A program made the position numbers and the translations under genes. This document shows positions 6,568-7,675 of a stretch of 7,675 bases of DNA, in pieces. Below the pieces are notes generated by a model. The model worked only from the letters and a program-made list of their open reading frames with translations, ran no database searches and was not told where the DNA came from. The stretch is taken from contig JAUVUS010000105.1 of NCBI GenBank assembly GCA_030600865.1, positions 1-7,675 of the forward strand, written 5' to 3'. The stretch comes from Bacteroidales bacterium (GTDB lineage Bacteria; Bacteroidota; Bacteroidia; Bacteroidales; UBA12077). How positions within the stretch are numbered: position 1 is the first letter of the stretch; each line of letters starts with the position of its first letter.

Positions 6568-6993
6568 ATGGAAAATAACCTGATATATAAGGTATACGAT
6601 TTCTTTAATCAGATCATTCACCCTCATGATATCAGGCTTTCTTCCGCTTCTTCCGAAAAAATATGTCCGGTAACCGGACTTGATATTTCCATGCAACCCA
6701 GAAACAGCAAATTTCTAAGTTCTTCAGGGGTAAAATGGTACTACGAGAATGATATAAAAATATTTGATAAAATCTTAGCACCCAGGTTAACTGAGAGTTT
6801 TAAAAGCAAAGATATTAACATACAATTCAGAGAAGTTGCTCACAGTATACGAAATGCAGACAGTAATCCACGTAACAATACCAGAAGAGCTATTCAAAAA
6901 CTCCTTGATGAAAAGGACAGCCTGTTTAATAATATGCAACTAATAGAAAAGACTAAACTCCAGGAAGCAGGAATGAGTAGTTCTGATTCGTAA
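6568..6993 (+). CDS. Hypothetical protein with CPVTGLDIS motif, unknown function
   Basis: I cannot assign a characterised function. The 141-aa product has no signal peptide or membrane segment and is predicted cytoplasmic. Its most family-like parts are KICPVTGLDISMQPRNSKFL (31-50) with a single cysteine (C33), GVKWYYEND (54-62), and a basic FREVAHSIRNADSNPRNNTR (87-106) followed by a helical RAIQKLLDEK. From memory, Bacteroidota hypothetical proteins share the C-x-TG-x-DIS...SKFLS layout and a later SIRN/NPRNN block; I know of no assigned activity. The basic Arg/Asn-rich segment would suit nucleic-acid contact, which is only inference. With one Cys and scattered His it does not form a normal zinc ribbon. 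ATG at 6568 is the first in frame after the hairpin leader; no Shine-Dalgarno is present. It is a single-gene unit bounded by terminators at 6390-6417 and 7000-7025. The Ser-rich tail (136-141) looks unstructured. Confidence 0.8.
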   Translation: MENNLIYKVYDFFNQIIHPHDIRLSSASSEKICPVTGLDISMQPRNSKFLSSSGVKWYYENDIKIFDKILAPRLTESFKSKDINIQFREVAHSIRNADSNPRNNTRRAIQKLLDEKDSLFNNMQLIEKTKLQEAGMSSSDS

Positions 6994-6999
6994 AGAATC

Positions 7000-7025
7000 A
7001 AAACCACCGAAATACGGTGGTTTTT
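7000..7025 (+). terminator. Terminator between convergent genes
   Basis: AAAACCACCG (7000-7009) and CGGTGGTTTT (7015-7024) form a 10-bp stem with an AAATA loop, with T-runs on the plus side to 7025. It lies 6 bases after the stop of the 141-aa gene. On the minus strand the stem is also followed by TTTT, so it can serve the convergent LVIVD gene as well, although less strongly. Confidence 0.88.
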
Positions 7026-7041
7026 AACCCAAAATTCGCAG

Positions 7042-7054
7042 GAGACCCTGTCTC
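7042..7054. repeat. Short GC-rich palindrome
   Basis: GAGAC (7042-7046) and GTCTC (7050-7054) flank CCT, in an otherwise AT-rich gap of 72 bases between two stop codons. It resembles the other short palindromes in this window and may be a dispersed repeat remnant, but five paired bases is weak evidence. Confidence 0.35.
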
Positions 7055-7065
7055 GTTTGTAGAAA

Positions 7066-7675
7066 TTAATTTGTTATGGCAATTGAGCTTAAAAGTTGTA
7101 TATCGGTTAAATCAGAATAATCGTACTGGTACAAACCGTCATCACCAATTAGCATTAAAACACCATTAACAGGAATAACATCGTAGGATTGTATATCTGG
7201 AAATCTGGCAATCATATTATCTGTAATATTCTCAACATCGCTTGCATCATATATTTTAAGTCCTGCACTTCCATCGCATATAAATAAAACCGAATTGTCA
7301 ATACCTAAACCATAAGGTTCGGTCATAGCGTATGATCTTACAAGGCTTGGATTGTAAAGGTCGCTAATATCAATAACATCCAGTTGATCGGATGTTTCGC
7401 CACATAAATTTCCGGAGCGTAATGTAACATAAGCATAATCACCTTCAACAACAACAGGGTCGCAGCTGGTTATATGCCAGTAATCAGAAACATAAGTAGG
7501 ATTATACGGATTACTAATATCATAAATTAGCATTCCGCTTTGTGAGCCAATAAATAAATGATCTCCCGATGGAAATAAAGTTTCAATATTCCAACCAATG
7601 TTGAGCGTTTTTGTCACATATATATTGTCTAAACTTGCTATGTCGATAACATTTAATGAATAGGAATCGATAGTA
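7066..7675 (-). CDS. LVIVD-repeat beta-propeller protein, C-terminal part (5' end beyond the right edge)
   Basis: The frame is open from the right edge to TAA at 7068-7066, giving 202 visible residues. An in-frame GTG at 7617 is only an internal valine: the 19 codons before it continue the repeat (LNVIDIASLDN). Five repeat starts are visible, LNVIDIA, MLIYDIS, LDVIDIS, LKIYDAS and LYQYDYS, about 41-50 residues apart. Each is followed by N-P or similar, then a strand pair ending in a short hydrophobic strand (HLFIGS, YAYVTL, VLFICDG, VLMLIGDDG). This is the LVIVD repeat, which builds a beta-propeller in envelope or secreted proteins, common in Bacteroidota. The second unit is longer and carries Cys at visible residues 71 and 91, possibly a disulfide. 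The chain ends after the last repeat without a sorting domain. The signal peptide or lipobox expected at the N-terminus is outside the window. Ligand is unknown. It converges on the 141-aa gene. Confidence 0.88.
   Translation of the reverse strand, partial: TIDSYSLNVIDIASLDNIYVTKTLNIGWNIETLFPSGDHLFIGSQSGMLIYDISNPYNPTYVSDYWHITSCDPVVVEGDYAYVTLRSGNLCGETSDQLDVIDISDLYNPSLVRSYAMTEPYGLGIDNSVLFICDGSAGLKIYDASDVENITDNMIARFPDIQSYDVIPVNGVLMLIGDDGLYQYDYSDLTDIQLLSSIAITN

Overview
The window looks like a chromosomal segment of a free-living Bacteroidota bacterium, possibly Marinilabiliales, Prolixibacteraceae or a relative; that placement is an inference. The evidence is AT-rich DNA and protein families typical of the phylum: a DUF4369/DUF5106-type exported protein, an LVIVD-repeat propeller, and ArgRS, Ffh and FolD of Bacteroidota style. 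Two promoters fit the phylum's TTTG-N19/20-TAnnTTTG pattern. Most genes lack a Shine-Dalgarno sequence, which is also typical.

Left part (1-2235). A gene running off the left edge on the minus strand encodes the N-terminus of an exported protein of the thioredoxin-associated DUF4369/DUF5106 type. Divergent from it is a family 2 glycosyltransferase. Next is a small exported protein of unknown function (165 aa) with four degenerate W-M-(x)-aromatic repeats. It has an unusually good Shine-Dalgarno and a GC-rich palindrome inside its reading frame. The 287-base gap before argS holds a run of hairpins, a strong intrinsic terminator, a separate palindromic repeat and the argS promoter.

Central part (2236-6420). 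Three housekeeping genes lie on the plus strand: argS (arginyl-tRNA synthetase), ffh (signal recognition particle GTPase) and folD (one-carbon folate enzyme). argS and ffh each have a consensus-like promoter. folD follows ffh by 58 bases without a clear promoter and is probably co-transcribed with it. A GAAA-tetraloop terminator closes the unit. The three share no single pathway beyond supporting protein synthesis, targeting and C1 metabolism.

Right part (6421-7675). Two adjacent hairpins precede a 141-aa orphan with a CPVTGLDIS motif. A terminator usable from both sides separates it from a convergent LVIVD beta-propeller gene whose 5' part lies beyond the right edge.

I see no CRISPR array, transposase, tRNA, rRNA, phage module or recognisable defence cassette. 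The least explained items are the 165-aa repeat protein with its embedded palindrome, the 141-aa orphan with its hairpin leader, and the short palindromes scattered between genes.
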